From Nitrosomonas sp. (GTDB lineage: Bacteria; Pseudomonadota; Gammaproteobacteria; Burkholderiales; Nitrosomonadaceae), in NCBI GenBank assembly GCA_005779435.1, contig SXJH01000190.1, positions 1 to 14,102 on the forward strand: a DNA stretch of 14,102 nt, in the 5' to 3' direction. Of the stretch, positions 6,817 to 14,102 are shown piece by piece. Made by a program: the position numbers and the translations under genes. How positions within the stretch are numbered: position 1 is the first letter of the stretch; the number at the start of each line of letters is the position of its first letter. Below the pieces are notes generated by a model. That model made no database searches, was not told the origin of the DNA, and saw only the letters and a program-made list of their open reading frames with translations.

Positions 6817-8283
6817 ATGCGAAACCAACTCCGTGTCCTGTTCATTACGCCCGAGGTGTACCCGCTCTGCAAAACCGGCGGGCTCGGCGATGTCAGCGCA
6901 GCGCTGCCGGCTGCATTGCGATCGATGCAAGTCGATGTGCGGTTGCTGCTGCCGGGTTATCCGCAAATTGTGTCGGGCGTTAAATACAAATCCAAGCTGG
7001 CGGATTTCAGCCATTTGACGCAATTTCCACCCAGCACCCTGCTGTCAGCGCGATTGCCGTTGAACAAATCCGAAAATATCCCGGTCTTTGTAATCGATTG
7101 CCCCGGTTTATTCCATCGCGATGGCGGGCCTTATATGGATAAATCCGGGCGCGATTGGCCGGACAATGCGCTGCGCTTCGGCCTGCTTTCAAAAATCGGC
7201 GCCGTTTTAGCCAGCGATGCCAGCCCGATTGCCTGGTATCCGCATATTGCGCATTGCAATGAATGGCAAAGCGGTCTGACGCCCGCATTTTTGCATTTCC
7301 ATGCCGGACAAAAAGCAGCCACGGTGATGACCATTCACAATCTCGCATTCCAGGGCATATTTCCTTCGGCAAACGTCGCGCAATTGGGCTTGCCTGCGGC
7401 TAGCTTCGATATCGACGGCGTCGAATATTACGGCAATATGTCGTTTCTTAAAGCCGGGCTGTACTATGCAAACCACATCACCACGGTAAGCCCGAATTAC
7501 GCCAGGGAAATTCAAACGGAACCGCTGGGGTTCGGCCTTCAAGGCTTGTTAACCGCACGGCGCGACCGCCTCACCGGTATTGTCAACGGTATCGACACCG
7601 GTGAATGGGACCCGGCCACCGATACTTGTCTGGTAAAAAATTACAGCAGCGGGAAGTTATCCGGCAAGGCGGTCAATAAAGCCGCATTGCAACAACAAAT
7701 GGGATTGACGGTCGATGCCGGAATTCCGTTATTTGGCGCGGTCAGCCGTTTAAGCCATCAAAAAGGCACGGATTTGCTGATACAACTGGCACCGCAACTG
7801 ACCAAAATTCCCGCTCAACTGATCGTACTCGGCAGTGGCGATGCGGTACTGGAACAGCAACTTGCCTCATTGGTCGACAGCTATCCCGATGCAATCGCCG
7901 CTCACATCGGCTTCGATGAAGCGCTGAGCCGCCGCATCGAAGCCGGCATCGATTGCTTTCTGATGCCGTCGCGTTTCGAGCCTTGCGGCCTGAATCAAAT
8001 GTACAGCCAGCGCTATGGCACGCCCCCGATCGTGCATGCCACTGGCGGCTTGGTGGATACCGTGATCGATAGTACGCCCGCAACGCTTGCCGACGGCAGC
8101 GCGAGCGGATTCGTTTTTGCATCGATGACGCAAAACGCCCTGCTGCGCACGATTATTCGCGCAACACAAGCGTATCGCGATAAAAAAACCTGGCGGCGCA
8201 TACAAAAAAACGGCATGGCGAAAGATTTCGGTTGGCGCATCGGTGCGGAAGCTTACCGGGAAATTTATCAGTCATTATTATGA
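6817..8283 (+). CDS. glgA: Glycogen synthase (ADP-glucose type, GT5) GlgA
   Basis: GlgA transfers glucose from ADP-glucose to the non-reducing end of alpha-1,4 glucan. The product has 488 residues; the E. coli enzyme has 477. The N-terminal Rossmann domain opens with VLFITPEVYPLCKTGGLGDV, carrying the KTGG loop (K19) that binds ADP-glucose. The middle region has TIHNLAFQG and VNGIDTGEWDP. The C-terminal domain has VSRLSHQKGTDLL (R311, K316, phosphate-binding residues in GT-B synthases) and PSRFEPCGLNQMYSQRYG with the conserved Glu (E388). The start ATG 6817 puts the KTGG motif at its usual place. Only a distant AAGG (6799-6802) precedes it, so translation may depend on the gene 11 bp upstream. 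All key residues are present. Confidence 0.97.
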   Translation: MRNQLRVLFITPEVYPLCKTGGLGDVSAALPAALRSMQVDVRLLLPGYPQIVSGVKYKSKLADFSHLTQFPPSTLLSARLPLNKSENIPVFVIDCPGLFHRDGGPYMDKSGRDWPDNALRFGLLSKIGAVLASDASPIAWYPHIAHCNEWQSGLTPAFLHFHAGQKAATVMTIHNLAFQGIFPSANVAQLGLPAASFDIDGVEYYGNMSFLKAGLYYANHITTVSPNYAREIQTEPLGFGLQGLLTARRDRLTGIVNGIDTGEWDPATDTCLVKNYSSGKLSGKAVNKAALQQQMGLTVDAGIPLFGAVSRLSHQKGTDLLIQLAPQLTKIPAQLIVLGSGDAVLEQQLASLVDSYPDAIAAHIGFDEALSRRIEAGIDCFLMPSRFEPCGLNQMYSQRYGTPPIVHATGGLVDTVIDSTPATLADGSASGFVFASMTQNALLRTIIRATQAYRDKKTWRRIQKNGMAKDFGWRIGAEAYREIYQSLL

Positions 8284-8348
8284 AAAGATGCTTTCTTAAC
8301 GGCTTGCTGGCATTTCCAGGAAACATTGAATTGACGATGTGTTTATAA

Positions 8349-8354
8349 AAGGAG
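8349..8354 (+). promoter_or_regulatory. Shine-Dalgarno sequence of fbaB
   Basis: AAGGAG lies 8 nt before ATG 8363 and decides that start over the in-frame GTG at 8339, which lies upstream of this site. Confidence 0.7.
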
Positions 8355-8362
8355 TATTGACG

Positions 8363-9409
8363 ATGGATATTACTGCCATTCTAGGCAATGAAAGCGGATC
8401 GCTGCTGAATCATGTCTGCAACACTATCCCGAAACATAACCTGCAAGTGCCCGGTGTCGATTTTGTCGACCGCGTCATGGCGCAAAGCAATAGAAAACCC
8501 GGCGTATTGCGTAATCTTCAGGCGCTTTATAACCATGGACGGTTATCCGGCACCGGCTATTTATCGCTATTGCCCGTCGATCAAGGCGTGGAACATTCGG
8601 CGGGAGCATCTTTTGCGCCGAATCCGATGTTTTTCGATCCCAAGCATATCGTTGAACTCGCTATCGAAGGCGGTTGCAATGGCGTTGCTTCCACATTGGG
8701 CGTGCTGGCGATCGTGTCGCGTCAGTATGCGCATAAGATCCCCATGATTCTTAAAATCAATCACAACGAATTGCTGACGTACCCGAACAAATACGATCAA
8801 ACGCTGTTCGCGAGCGTCGATCAGGCATTCGACATGGGTGCTTGCGCTGTCGGAGCGACCGTATTTTTCGGTTCGGAAGAGTCGCGGCGGCAAATTCAGG
8901 AGGTTTCAGAAGCATTTGAGCACGCGCACGATTTGGGCATGGTGACGATATTGTGGGCATACACGCGCAATGCCGCGTTTAAAACCGCCGACAAGGATTA
9001 TCACGTCAGCGCGGATCTCACGGGACAAGCCAATCATCTGGCGGTTACCATCGGCGCCGATATCGTCAAACAAAAAATGGCGACCAATAACGGCGGTTAC
9101 ACTGCGTTGAAATTCGGCAAAACGCATACCAAAGTCTATAGCGAGCTGACAACCGAACATCCGATCGATTTGGTACGCTATCAGGTGGCAAATTGTTATA
9201 TGGGGCGCATCGGCATGATCAATTCGGGCGGCGAATCCGGTAGCGACGATATGCACCAAGCCATCCGCACCGCAGTGATTAACAAACGAGCGGGCGGCAT
9301 GGGATTGATTTCCGGGCGCAAGGCATTCCAGAAGCCGTTTGCCGAAGGCGTCAAGCTGCTCAATGCCATTCAGGATGTCTATCTATCCCACGATATTACG
9401 GTAGCTTGA
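8363..9409 (+). CDS. fbaB: Class I fructose-bisphosphate aldolase, DhnA/FbaB family
   Basis: The enzyme reversibly cleaves fructose-1,6-bisphosphate to dihydroxyacetone phosphate and glyceraldehyde-3-phosphate through a Schiff base, without a metal. The 348-residue protein lines up along its whole length with E. coli FbaB (350 residues). Shared segments include YLSLLPVDQGVEHSAGASF, FFGSEESRRQIQEVSEAF, YHVSADLTGQANHLA and INKRAGGMGLISGRKAF. The Schiff-base lysine is in GADIVKQKM (K236 or K238). It follows glgA by 79 bp with its own strong ribosome-binding site. It may be read as the last gene of the glycogen run or from its own promoter; no clear promoter is visible in the gap. Its stop is 4 bp from the stop of the convergent glgP. 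Confidence 0.96.
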   Translation: MDITAILGNESGSLLNHVCNTIPKHNLQVPGVDFVDRVMAQSNRKPGVLRNLQALYNHGRLSGTGYLSLLPVDQGVEHSAGASFAPNPMFFDPKHIVELAIEGGCNGVASTLGVLAIVSRQYAHKIPMILKINHNELLTYPNKYDQTLFASVDQAFDMGACAVGATVFFGSEESRRQIQEVSEAFEHAHDLGMVTILWAYTRNAAFKTADKDYHVSADLTGQANHLAVTIGADIVKQKMATNNGGYTALKFGKTHTKVYSELTTEHPIDLVRYQVANCYMGRIGMINSGGESGSDDMHQAIRTAVINKRAGGMGLISGRKAFQKPFAEGVKLLNAIQDVYLSHDITVA

Positions 9410-9413
9410 TCGG

Positions 9414-11969
9414 CTATAGCCATACCATCAACCCCATTTCCAACGGATGCGTCAATAGCGCATGGCAAGGATAAATGCGGATGAAATATTCCTGCTTGCC
9501 GCATAACTCCGGTTTTAGCTGCAATTCGAACAGATGCTCGCCGGTATCGTGAATACCGGCGAATTCAAATTTGAAGTGCTTGAAATTGCATAAACGGGTG
9601 GTTTTATACTGACGGCATATCAGCAATTCGACGACGACATCCCCGGGGGCCAGATTATTGAGCATGGCGGCCACTTTGAAATTCAGCATTTCGTCGTAAT
9701 AAATACGATCGAGCGGAACATCCAACCGGCGCAATGAAACACCGGACCAAGCATGCCCGATCCTGGCTTTCCATGCGGCAATGTTTCTGGATTCGGCAAA
9801 ATCGTCGGCTGCGTACAGCATGCCTTTATCGCTCGCAGGTCGGTAAAATTTGGCGACATACTCATCGATCATGCGCGTTGCGTTATAACACGGCAACAGC
9901 GACATCATCGAGTATTTGGACATTTTTACCCATCCCGGCGGATAGCCGAGCTTACCGTAACTGTAGTAGAGCGGAATCACCTGATCCTGCAGTATTTCAT
10001 ACAATGCACGGCTTTCTTCCTGGTCGCGTAGTGCGCCTTCCATATCCTCCGGCCCCGGTTTGATCGCCCAGCCGTTTTTACCGTCGTAGCCTTCCCCCCA
10101 CCAACCGTCCAATACGCTCAAATTGATTGCGCCGTTGATACCCGCTTTCATGCCGGACGTGCCGCTGGCTTCGAGGGGATAAACCGGATTATTGAGCCAG
10201 ACATCGACACCCGCAACCAGCCGCCGCGCCAGCCGCAGATCGTAACCTTCGATCAACAACAACCTGCCTTCAAATTCGGGAAAACGCGCAATCTGGCTGA
10301 TGCGCCGGATCAGATCCTGCCCCGGCACATCGGCCGGATGCGCTTTGCCGGAAAAAATCAACAAGACCGGGCGGTCTTGATCGAGAACGATTTTTCGCAA
10401 CCAATCGAGATTGTCAAATAACAATGTCGCGCGTTTATAAGTGGCAAAACGCCGCGCAAAACCCAACGTCAGGATATTGGGATTGATCGGATCGACAAAC
10501 TTCAACAACCGGTCGAGGTGCGCTTCGGAACCGCGATTGCGGGAATTTTGCTCGGCGATGCGCGAGCGGATGCCGTAAAACAGTTGCGATTTCAGCGATT
10601 GCCGCACGCTCCAGAACAAATGATCCGGTATCGTATCGATACGCGACCAATACGCACGGTCGCACATTTTATTGCGCCACTCGTGCCCGAGATAACGGTC
10701 GAATAAATCAGCCCATTCCTGCGCCAGGAAAGTGGGCACGTGAACACCGTTGGTGATGTAGGTAATCGGATTTTCTTCCGGTTCGATCCGTGGCCACAAA
10801 TCGCGGCAAATTTTTGCGGACACACTGCCGTGTATTCTGCTGACGCCGTTGTGCGTGCGCGAACCGTGAATGGCCAATGCGGTCATATTGAAGTCGGGGC
10901 TGCCCGGCACATGGCCGAGAGCCATGAATTCGTCACGCGTGATTCGAACGCTGCGGCAGAAGTTATCGAAATAAGCGTGCGCCATCTCCGGGCTGAAATG
11001 ATCGTGTCCGGCAGGCACCGCAGTATGCGTCGTAAAGACCGTATTTGCCGCCACACTTTCCAGCGCGCTGGCAAAATCGAGTCCGTGCTGCGCCAGATTG
11101 TAAATGCGCTCCAGTATCATAAAAGCGGCATGCCCTTCATTGATATGCCAGACTGTCGGTGTGATGCCAAGCGCTTGCAATGCGCGAACGCCGCCCATTC
11201 CCAGCAATATTTCTTGTTCGATGCGCATGGATTCGTCGCCACCGTACAAGTTATGCGTGATATAACGGTCTTGCGCGGAATTCTCCGGTATATCGGTATC
11301 CAGCAGGTACAGCGAGACATGGCCGATTCTCGCCTGCCATATTTTCGCGGTCACAGTCCGGTGCGGCAGCGCGACTTCGATCTGCAAGCCGGAACCATCC
11401 TGGCGCAATACCGGGGTGACGGGAAGATCGTCGAAATCCGAAATCGTATAGGTGACTTGCTGATTGCCCTGGCTGTCGATGGTTTGAAAAAAATACCCCT
11501 GGCGGTAGAGCAAACCGATGGCAACGAAGGGCAAATGCAGATCGCTTGCCGCCTTGCAATGGTCTCCGGCCAAAATGCCGAGACCGCCGGAATAAATGGG
11601 CAGACTTTCGTGAAACCCGAATTCGAAGCAAAAATAAGCGACCTGATCGTGCGCATGCAACCCACCATTATCATCCTGCATGCCGGATTTTTCATGATAC
11701 GAATCGTAAGTCGACAAAATGCTGTTGTAGTTGGCGAGAAATATCCGGTCTTCCGTCGCTTTCAATAAGACCGACTCGTCCACGCGTTTCAGAAACGCTT
11801 TGGGATTGTGTCCCACAGCCTCCCATAAGTGCGGATCGAGCCGGGAAAAAAGCGTGCGTGTGGCGCGATCCCAGCTATACCAAAGATTATTGGCCAATTC
11901 TTCCAGGCGCTTGAGGCGCGGCGGTATTTTAGGATTGACGGTAATCGTGTAAGGTGTTCGTGAAAACAT
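9414..11969 (-). CDS. glgP: Alpha-glucan (glycogen) phosphorylase, GT35
   Basis: GlgP uses phosphate to release glucose-1-phosphate from non-reducing ends of glycogen or maltodextrin, with pyridoxal phosphate as cofactor. The 851-residue protein has the N-terminus of the TIGR02094-type bacterial and archaeal phosphorylases (EELANNLWYSWDRATRTLF, DPHLWEAVGHNPKAFL). It continues with HINEGHAAFM, TTHTAVPAGHDHF, FARRFATYKRATLL, IFSGKAHPAD and the cofactor motif SGTSGMKAGINGAINLS, in which K608 is the PLP lysine. The C-terminal region after about residue 740 is the usual extra domain of this group. ATG 11969 is preceded by AAGGAG (plus-strand 11977-11982) at 7 nt spacing. It lies downstream of glk on the same strand, 182 bp apart with a repeat between. 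The glucose-1-phosphate produced needs a phosphoglucomutase to enter glycolysis, and none is in the window. A long open frame opposite it (10740-11768) is a shadow. Confidence 0.95.
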   Translation of the reverse strand: MFSRTPYTITVNPKIPPRLKRLEELANNLWYSWDRATRTLFSRLDPHLWEAVGHNPKAFLKRVDESVLLKATEDRIFLANYNSILSTYDSYHEKSGMQDDNGGLHAHDQVAYFCFEFGFHESLPIYSGGLGILAGDHCKAASDLHLPFVAIGLLYRQGYFFQTIDSQGNQQVTYTISDFDDLPVTPVLRQDGSGLQIEVALPHRTVTAKIWQARIGHVSLYLLDTDIPENSAQDRYITHNLYGGDESMRIEQEILLGMGGVRALQALGITPTVWHINEGHAAFMILERIYNLAQHGLDFASALESVAANTVFTTHTAVPAGHDHFSPEMAHAYFDNFCRSVRITRDEFMALGHVPGSPDFNMTALAIHGSRTHNGVSRIHGSVSAKICRDLWPRIEPEENPITYITNGVHVPTFLAQEWADLFDRYLGHEWRNKMCDRAYWSRIDTIPDHLFWSVRQSLKSQLFYGIRSRIAEQNSRNRGSEAHLDRLLKFVDPINPNILTLGFARRFATYKRATLLFDNLDWLRKIVLDQDRPVLLIFSGKAHPADVPGQDLIRRISQIARFPEFEGRLLLIEGYDLRLARRLVAGVDVWLNNPVYPLEASGTSGMKAGINGAINLSVLDGWWGEGYDGKNGWAIKPGPEDMEGALRDQEESRALYEILQDQVIPLYYSYGKLGYPPGWVKMSKYSMMSLLPCYNATRMIDEYVAKFYRPASDKGMLYAADDFAESRNIAAWKARIGHAWSGVSLRRLDVPLDRIYYDEMLNFKVAAMLNNLAPGDVVVELLICRQYKTTRLCNFKHFKFEFAGIHDTGEHLFELQLKPELCGKQEYFIRIYPCHALLTHPLEMGLMVWL

Positions 11970-12005
11970 ATACGCTCTCCTTGGGGAAACGCTGATTAAT
12001 TCGTC

Positions 12006-12025
12006 ACACCGGCGAGAGCCGGTGT
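12006..12025. repeat. REP-like hairpin 1 of the double element
   Basis: This is an 8-bp perfect GC-rich stem with loop GAGA. It lies in the glk-glgP intergenic transcript, about 37 nt upstream of the glgP start, so it would fold in the glgP 5' leader. No U-run follows on either strand, so it is not a standard terminator. Confidence 0.7.
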
Positions 12026-12046
12026 CCAGTTCGTTGATTTTTCTGG

Positions 12047-12066
12047 ATTCCGGCTTTCGCCGGAAT
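12047..12066. repeat. REP-like hairpin 2 of the double element
   Basis: This is an 8-bp perfect stem with loop TTTC (GAAA on the minus strand, a stable tetraloop type). It is the inverted copy of hairpin 1. On the minus-strand transcript it is followed by CCAGAAAAAT rather than a U-run. It could stabilise the 3' end of the glk message or weaken read-through into glgP. Confidence 0.7.
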
Positions 12067-12151
12067 GACGAATTCAGAATTAATCAGCGCTTTCTTAGAT
12101 CATTTTCTGATGGCCGGATTCAGGTTATTCAAATCCAAAACGGGAAAAATT

Positions 12152-13150
12152 TCAATGACATTTGTCGAGCAAATGCTGAGCCTCCCGCTTCGCGCCCAAT
12201 AAACCGGCCTCCGGATTGTTGACGACATGCACCGGGATCTCGCGCATCAATGACGCAAACCGCCCTTTATCGCGGAATGCGCGCATAAAACCACCGGCAT
12301 TCAAGCACCCGATCATTTTCGGCGCAATGCCGCCTGCGATATAAACGCCGCCCCGGCATAGTCCTGCCAATGCCAAATTGCCCGCGTAAGCGCCGTAAAT
12401 TTCAGCGAATAAATCGAGCGACGCAATGGCGGCCGGGTGCCGATGGGTCAACGCAAGCGTGGTGACCGTAGCGCCGCTGTCGTCTTCCAAATCGATTGGC
12501 GCCAGATTGGACGAAGTGGTTGCGGTCGACTGCAGGAATTTAAAAATATGCGTAAGACCGGTCCCCGATAGCAAGCGTTCGACCGATACATGGCCGAACT
12601 TGTGCTGCAACGTTTCCAGCAACTTAATTTGCAATGGATTCGTCGGCGCAAAATCCATATGACCGGCTTCGCTGGGAATGGCGAAATAACCGCCATTCGA
12701 CCAAGCAAGCCATGCCACGCCCATTCCCGTTCCTGCGCCCAATACCGCACGCATTGCGTGCGCATGCGCTTTTCCCGTTTGCAAAGTCACCAGATCGACC
12801 GGCATTAAGCTTTCGATTGCTAACGCAACCGCTTCAAAATCATTGATGAGTTTAACCGAAGGAATCGAGAAATCATGCGAAATATCGCCGCCGCTGATTT
12901 GCCACGGCAAATTGGTCAGTTTGGCTTGTTGCGCAACAATGGGACCCGCCACGGCGAAGCAAGCGGCAAGAGGGCGGCTGTCAATGCCCGCCTGATCAAG
13001 AAATGCGTCGAGCATCTCGGAAAAAGTGGCGAACAGACGGCTTTCATAGCGTTGCGCAAATCGCGTCCGGATCTCTCCACGATTGATTTCAGCAAGCCGC
13101 AGCAAGGTTTTGGTTCCGCCTACATCGCCATAAAGAAATAACTTATTCAA
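12152..13150 (-). CDS. glk: Glucokinase (Glk, PF02685 type)
   Basis: Glk phosphorylates glucose with ATP to glucose-6-phosphate in the cytoplasm. The protein has 332 residues from TTG 13150 (E. coli Glk has 321). Motifs are YGDVGGTKTLLRL (phosphate loop), CFAVAGPI, KLINDFEAVALAI with the catalytic Asp (D104; D100 in E. coli), GAGTGMGVAWL, PSEAGHMDFAP, ERLLSGTGL and the C-terminal VYIAGGIAPKM. No ATG lies in frame at the 5' end. TTG 13150 gives an N-terminus of the usual length. TTG 13177 adds nine residues but overlaps a TATAAT and has no ribosome-binding site. Even 13150 has only a weak AGGG at 12 nt spacing. Its place upstream of glgP points to handling glucose freed during glycogen breakdown. 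An ADP-dependent or polyphosphate enzyme is less likely given the close match to the ATP family. Confidence 0.93.
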   Translation of the reverse strand: MNKLFLYGDVGGTKTLLRLAEINRGEIRTRFAQRYESRLFATFSEMLDAFLDQAGIDSRPLAACFAVAGPIVAQQAKLTNLPWQISGGDISHDFSIPSVKLINDFEAVALAIESLMPVDLVTLQTGKAHAHAMRAVLGAGTGMGVAWLAWSNGGYFAIPSEAGHMDFAPTNPLQIKLLETLQHKFGHVSVERLLSGTGLTHIFKFLQSTATTSSNLAPIDLEDDSGATVTTLALTHRHPAAIASLDLFAEIYGAYAGNLALAGLCRGGVYIAGGIAPKMIGCLNAGGFMRAFRDKGRFASLMREIPVHVVNNPEAGLLGAKREAQHLLDKCH

Positions 13151-13176
13151 GTAATTGCCAGACCCTAAGTAATTCA

Positions 13177-13194
13177 ATTATATTGAGCAGTATA
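13177..13194 (-). promoter_or_regulatory. Candidate -10 sequences for glk
   Basis: On the minus strand two -10-like hexamers occur, TATACT (13189-13194) and TATAAT (13177-13182). Neither has a clear -35 at 16-18 bp. Initiation from either would favour the downstream TTG start at 13150 over 13177. Confidence 0.35.
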
Positions 13195-13213
13195 CATCGA
13201 CTGCCCGGTTCGA

Positions 13214-13241
13214 TTGCCTTTGCTGTCGTTTGGCATACAAT
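13214..13241 (+). promoter_or_regulatory. Candidate sigma-70 promoter of the HerA-like gene
   Basis: TTGCCT (13214-13219) and TACAAT (13236-13241) are separated by 16 bp. Transcription would start near 13248, giving a leader of about 28 nt before ATG 13276. The hexamers each differ from consensus at one or two positions. Confidence 0.5.
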
Positions 13242-13275
13242 GCGCTTTCAGAGTGTTTCGTGAGATTTCCATCGT

Positions 13276-14102
13276 ATGACTGATTCATCGATCATTGCAA
13301 AAAACGGCAAGACAAAGTTGGCGCTTTTACCTACGATGGCAACCCGGCATGGATGTATTACCGGCGCTACGGGTACCGGCAAAACGGTTACGTTGCAGAA
13401 GCTGGCGGAAAATTTTTCCATGATCGGCGTGCCGGTTTTTATGACCGACATCAAAGGCGATCTGACGGGCATTTGCAAGCCGGGGTCGTTTTCCGGCAAG
13501 GTAAAAACGCGATTGGAGGCTTTGCAAACGGATGAGCCGTTCTGGCAAGGCTTCCCCGTGATTTTGTGGGATGTGCTGCAGCAAAACGGCCATCCCGTCC
13601 GGGCGACGATTTCCGCGCTGGGGCCGTTGCTGTTGGCGCGGTTGTTGAATCTGAACGAAACCCAGGAAGGCGTATTAAATCTCGTTTTTAAGGTGGCCGA
13701 CGATCGCGGTCTGTTGCTGCTCGATTTGAAGGATTTGCGCGCATTGTTGCAATTTGCCGGTGAAAATGCCGAACAATTCAAGAGTCGATACGGCAACATA
13801 TCCCCGGCATCCATCGGTGCCATCCAGCGCGCTTTGCTGCAAATAGAAAATCAAGGCGGCGGTCAATTTTTCGGCGAGCCGATGCTCAATATCGACGATT
13901 TGATGCAAACCGTCGATGGCCGGGGTGCGGTCAATATTCTCGCCGCCGACCGGTTATTGAATTCCCCCCGGGTATACAGCACTTTTTTATTGTGGATGCT
14001 GTCCTGCTTGTATGAAAACTTGCCGGAAACGGGGGATGCCGATAAACCGAAGCTGGTGTTCTTTTTCGACGAAGCCCACCTCCTGTTCAACGAGGCACCC
14101 AA
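13276..14102 (+). CDS. HerA-like ATPase of the YjgR/DUF853 family, C-terminus cut by window edge
   Basis: The first 275 residues are visible; family members are about 500 residues long. The protein contains Walker A GATGTGKT (residues 30-37, K36) and Walker B LVFFFDEAH (D265, E266). The segments TGATGTGKTVTLQKLAE, GVPVFMTDIKGDLTG and AILGPLLL-like helices with RYGNISPASIGAIQRALL match the E. coli YjgR group of DUF853 (PF05872) proteins. These belong to the HerA/FtsK-type P-loop ATPases, and the cellular role of the YjgR group is not established. ATG 13276 gives the usual short lead into the Walker A motif. Only a weak GAGA precedes it. It has its own candidate promoter and reads away from glk, so it probably does not belong to the glycogen cluster. 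Confidence 0.9.
   Translation, partial: MTDSSIIAKNGKTKLALLPTMATRHGCITGATGTGKTVTLQKLAENFSMIGVPVFMTDIKGDLTGICKPGSFSGKVKTRLEALQTDEPFWQGFPVILWDVLQQNGHPVRATISALGPLLLARLLNLNETQEGVLNLVFKVADDRGLLLLDLKDLRALLQFAGENAEQFKSRYGNISPASIGAIQRALLQIENQGGGQFFGEPMLNIDDLMQTVDGRGAVNILAADRLLNSPRVYSTFLLWMLSCLYENLPETGDADKPKLVFFFDEAHLLFNEAP

Larger units (their letters stand above)
11991..12088. repeat. REPIN/MITE-like element: two inverted REP-like hairpins inside 12-bp inverted repeats
   Basis: The ends carry perfect inverted repeats, GCTGATTAATTC at 11991-12002 and GAATTAATCAGC at 12077-12088. Inside are two hairpins, each with a perfect 8-bp stem and a 4-nt loop: ACACCGGC/GCCGGTGT at 12006-12025 and ATTCCGGC/GCCGGAAT at 12047-12066. 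The hairpins are inverted copies of one unit that begins GTCA and ends CCAG. They differ at five positions: two stem pairs changed on both sides (four bases) and one loop base. No coding frame or clear target-site duplication is seen. GTCATTCCGG...CCGGAATCCAG units are widespread intergenic repeats, so other copies are expected in the genome. It lies between glk and glgP. Confidence 0.75.

Noticed and set aside
10740..11768. A 342-codon open frame on the plus strand
   Set aside because: It lies wholly opposite glgP, has no family motifs, and the glgP protein on the other strand is convincing along its full length. It is a codon-bias shadow.
12006..12066. Rho-independent terminators between glk and glgP
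   Set aside because: The stems are strong, but no U-run follows either hairpin on either strand. The inverted-copy structure fits a repeat element better.
13276..14102. A HerA-based defence system
   Set aside because: The sequence matches the housekeeping YjgR/DUF853 group, and no partner nuclease or SIR2-type gene is visible before the edge.

Overview
The window is a glycogen (alpha-glucan) storage and turnover cluster from a Gram-negative bacterium, probably a betaproteobacterium of the Nitrosomonas type. That placement is inferred from the protein sequences, the moderate base composition and a GTCATTCCGG...CCGGAATCCAG-type intergenic repeat. No taxonomic marker gene is present. Both ends cut through genes: a branching-enzyme gene on the left and a HerA-like ATPase gene on the right.

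Layout. The minus strand from 1487 to the left edge encodes glgB, of which the N-terminal 495 residues are visible. About 110 bp of divergent control region follow, including a 15-bp palindrome centred on a consensus TATAAT. A plus-strand synthesis and remodelling run then extends from about 1600 to 9409: glgC (ADP-glucose pyrophosphorylase), a 20-codon leader ORF, a first GH57 enzyme (amylase/amylopullulanase type), a second and quite different GH57 enzyme (4-alpha-glucanotransferase type), glgA (ADP-glucose-type glycogen synthase) and fbaB (class I fructose-bisphosphate aldolase). Facing it is a minus-strand mobilisation unit, glk (glucokinase) then glgP (glucan phosphorylase). The stop codons of fbaB and glgP are separated by only 4 bp. 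A REPIN-like double hairpin with outer inverted repeats lies between glk and glgP. After a second divergent promoter region, a YjgR/DUF853-type HerA-like ATPase gene reads off the right edge.

How the genes work together. GlgC makes ADP-glucose, GlgA polymerises it and GlgB branches it. GlgP releases glucose-1-phosphate from chain ends. The GH57 proteins probably do the work that GlgX and MalQ do in enteric bacteria, namely removing or rearranging short branches and recycling maltodextrins. Glk phosphorylates any free glucose released. FbaB connects the hexose-phosphate pool to triose phosphates. Phosphoglucomutase, GlgX and MalQ are not in the window.

No CRISPR array, tRNA, rRNA, transposase, phage gene or defence system was found. 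The items most worth a second look are the ATGA-coupled leader ORF ahead of the first GH57 gene, the covarying REPIN-like element, the palindrome over the glgB -10, and the paired GH57 enzymes in place of GlgX/MalQ.
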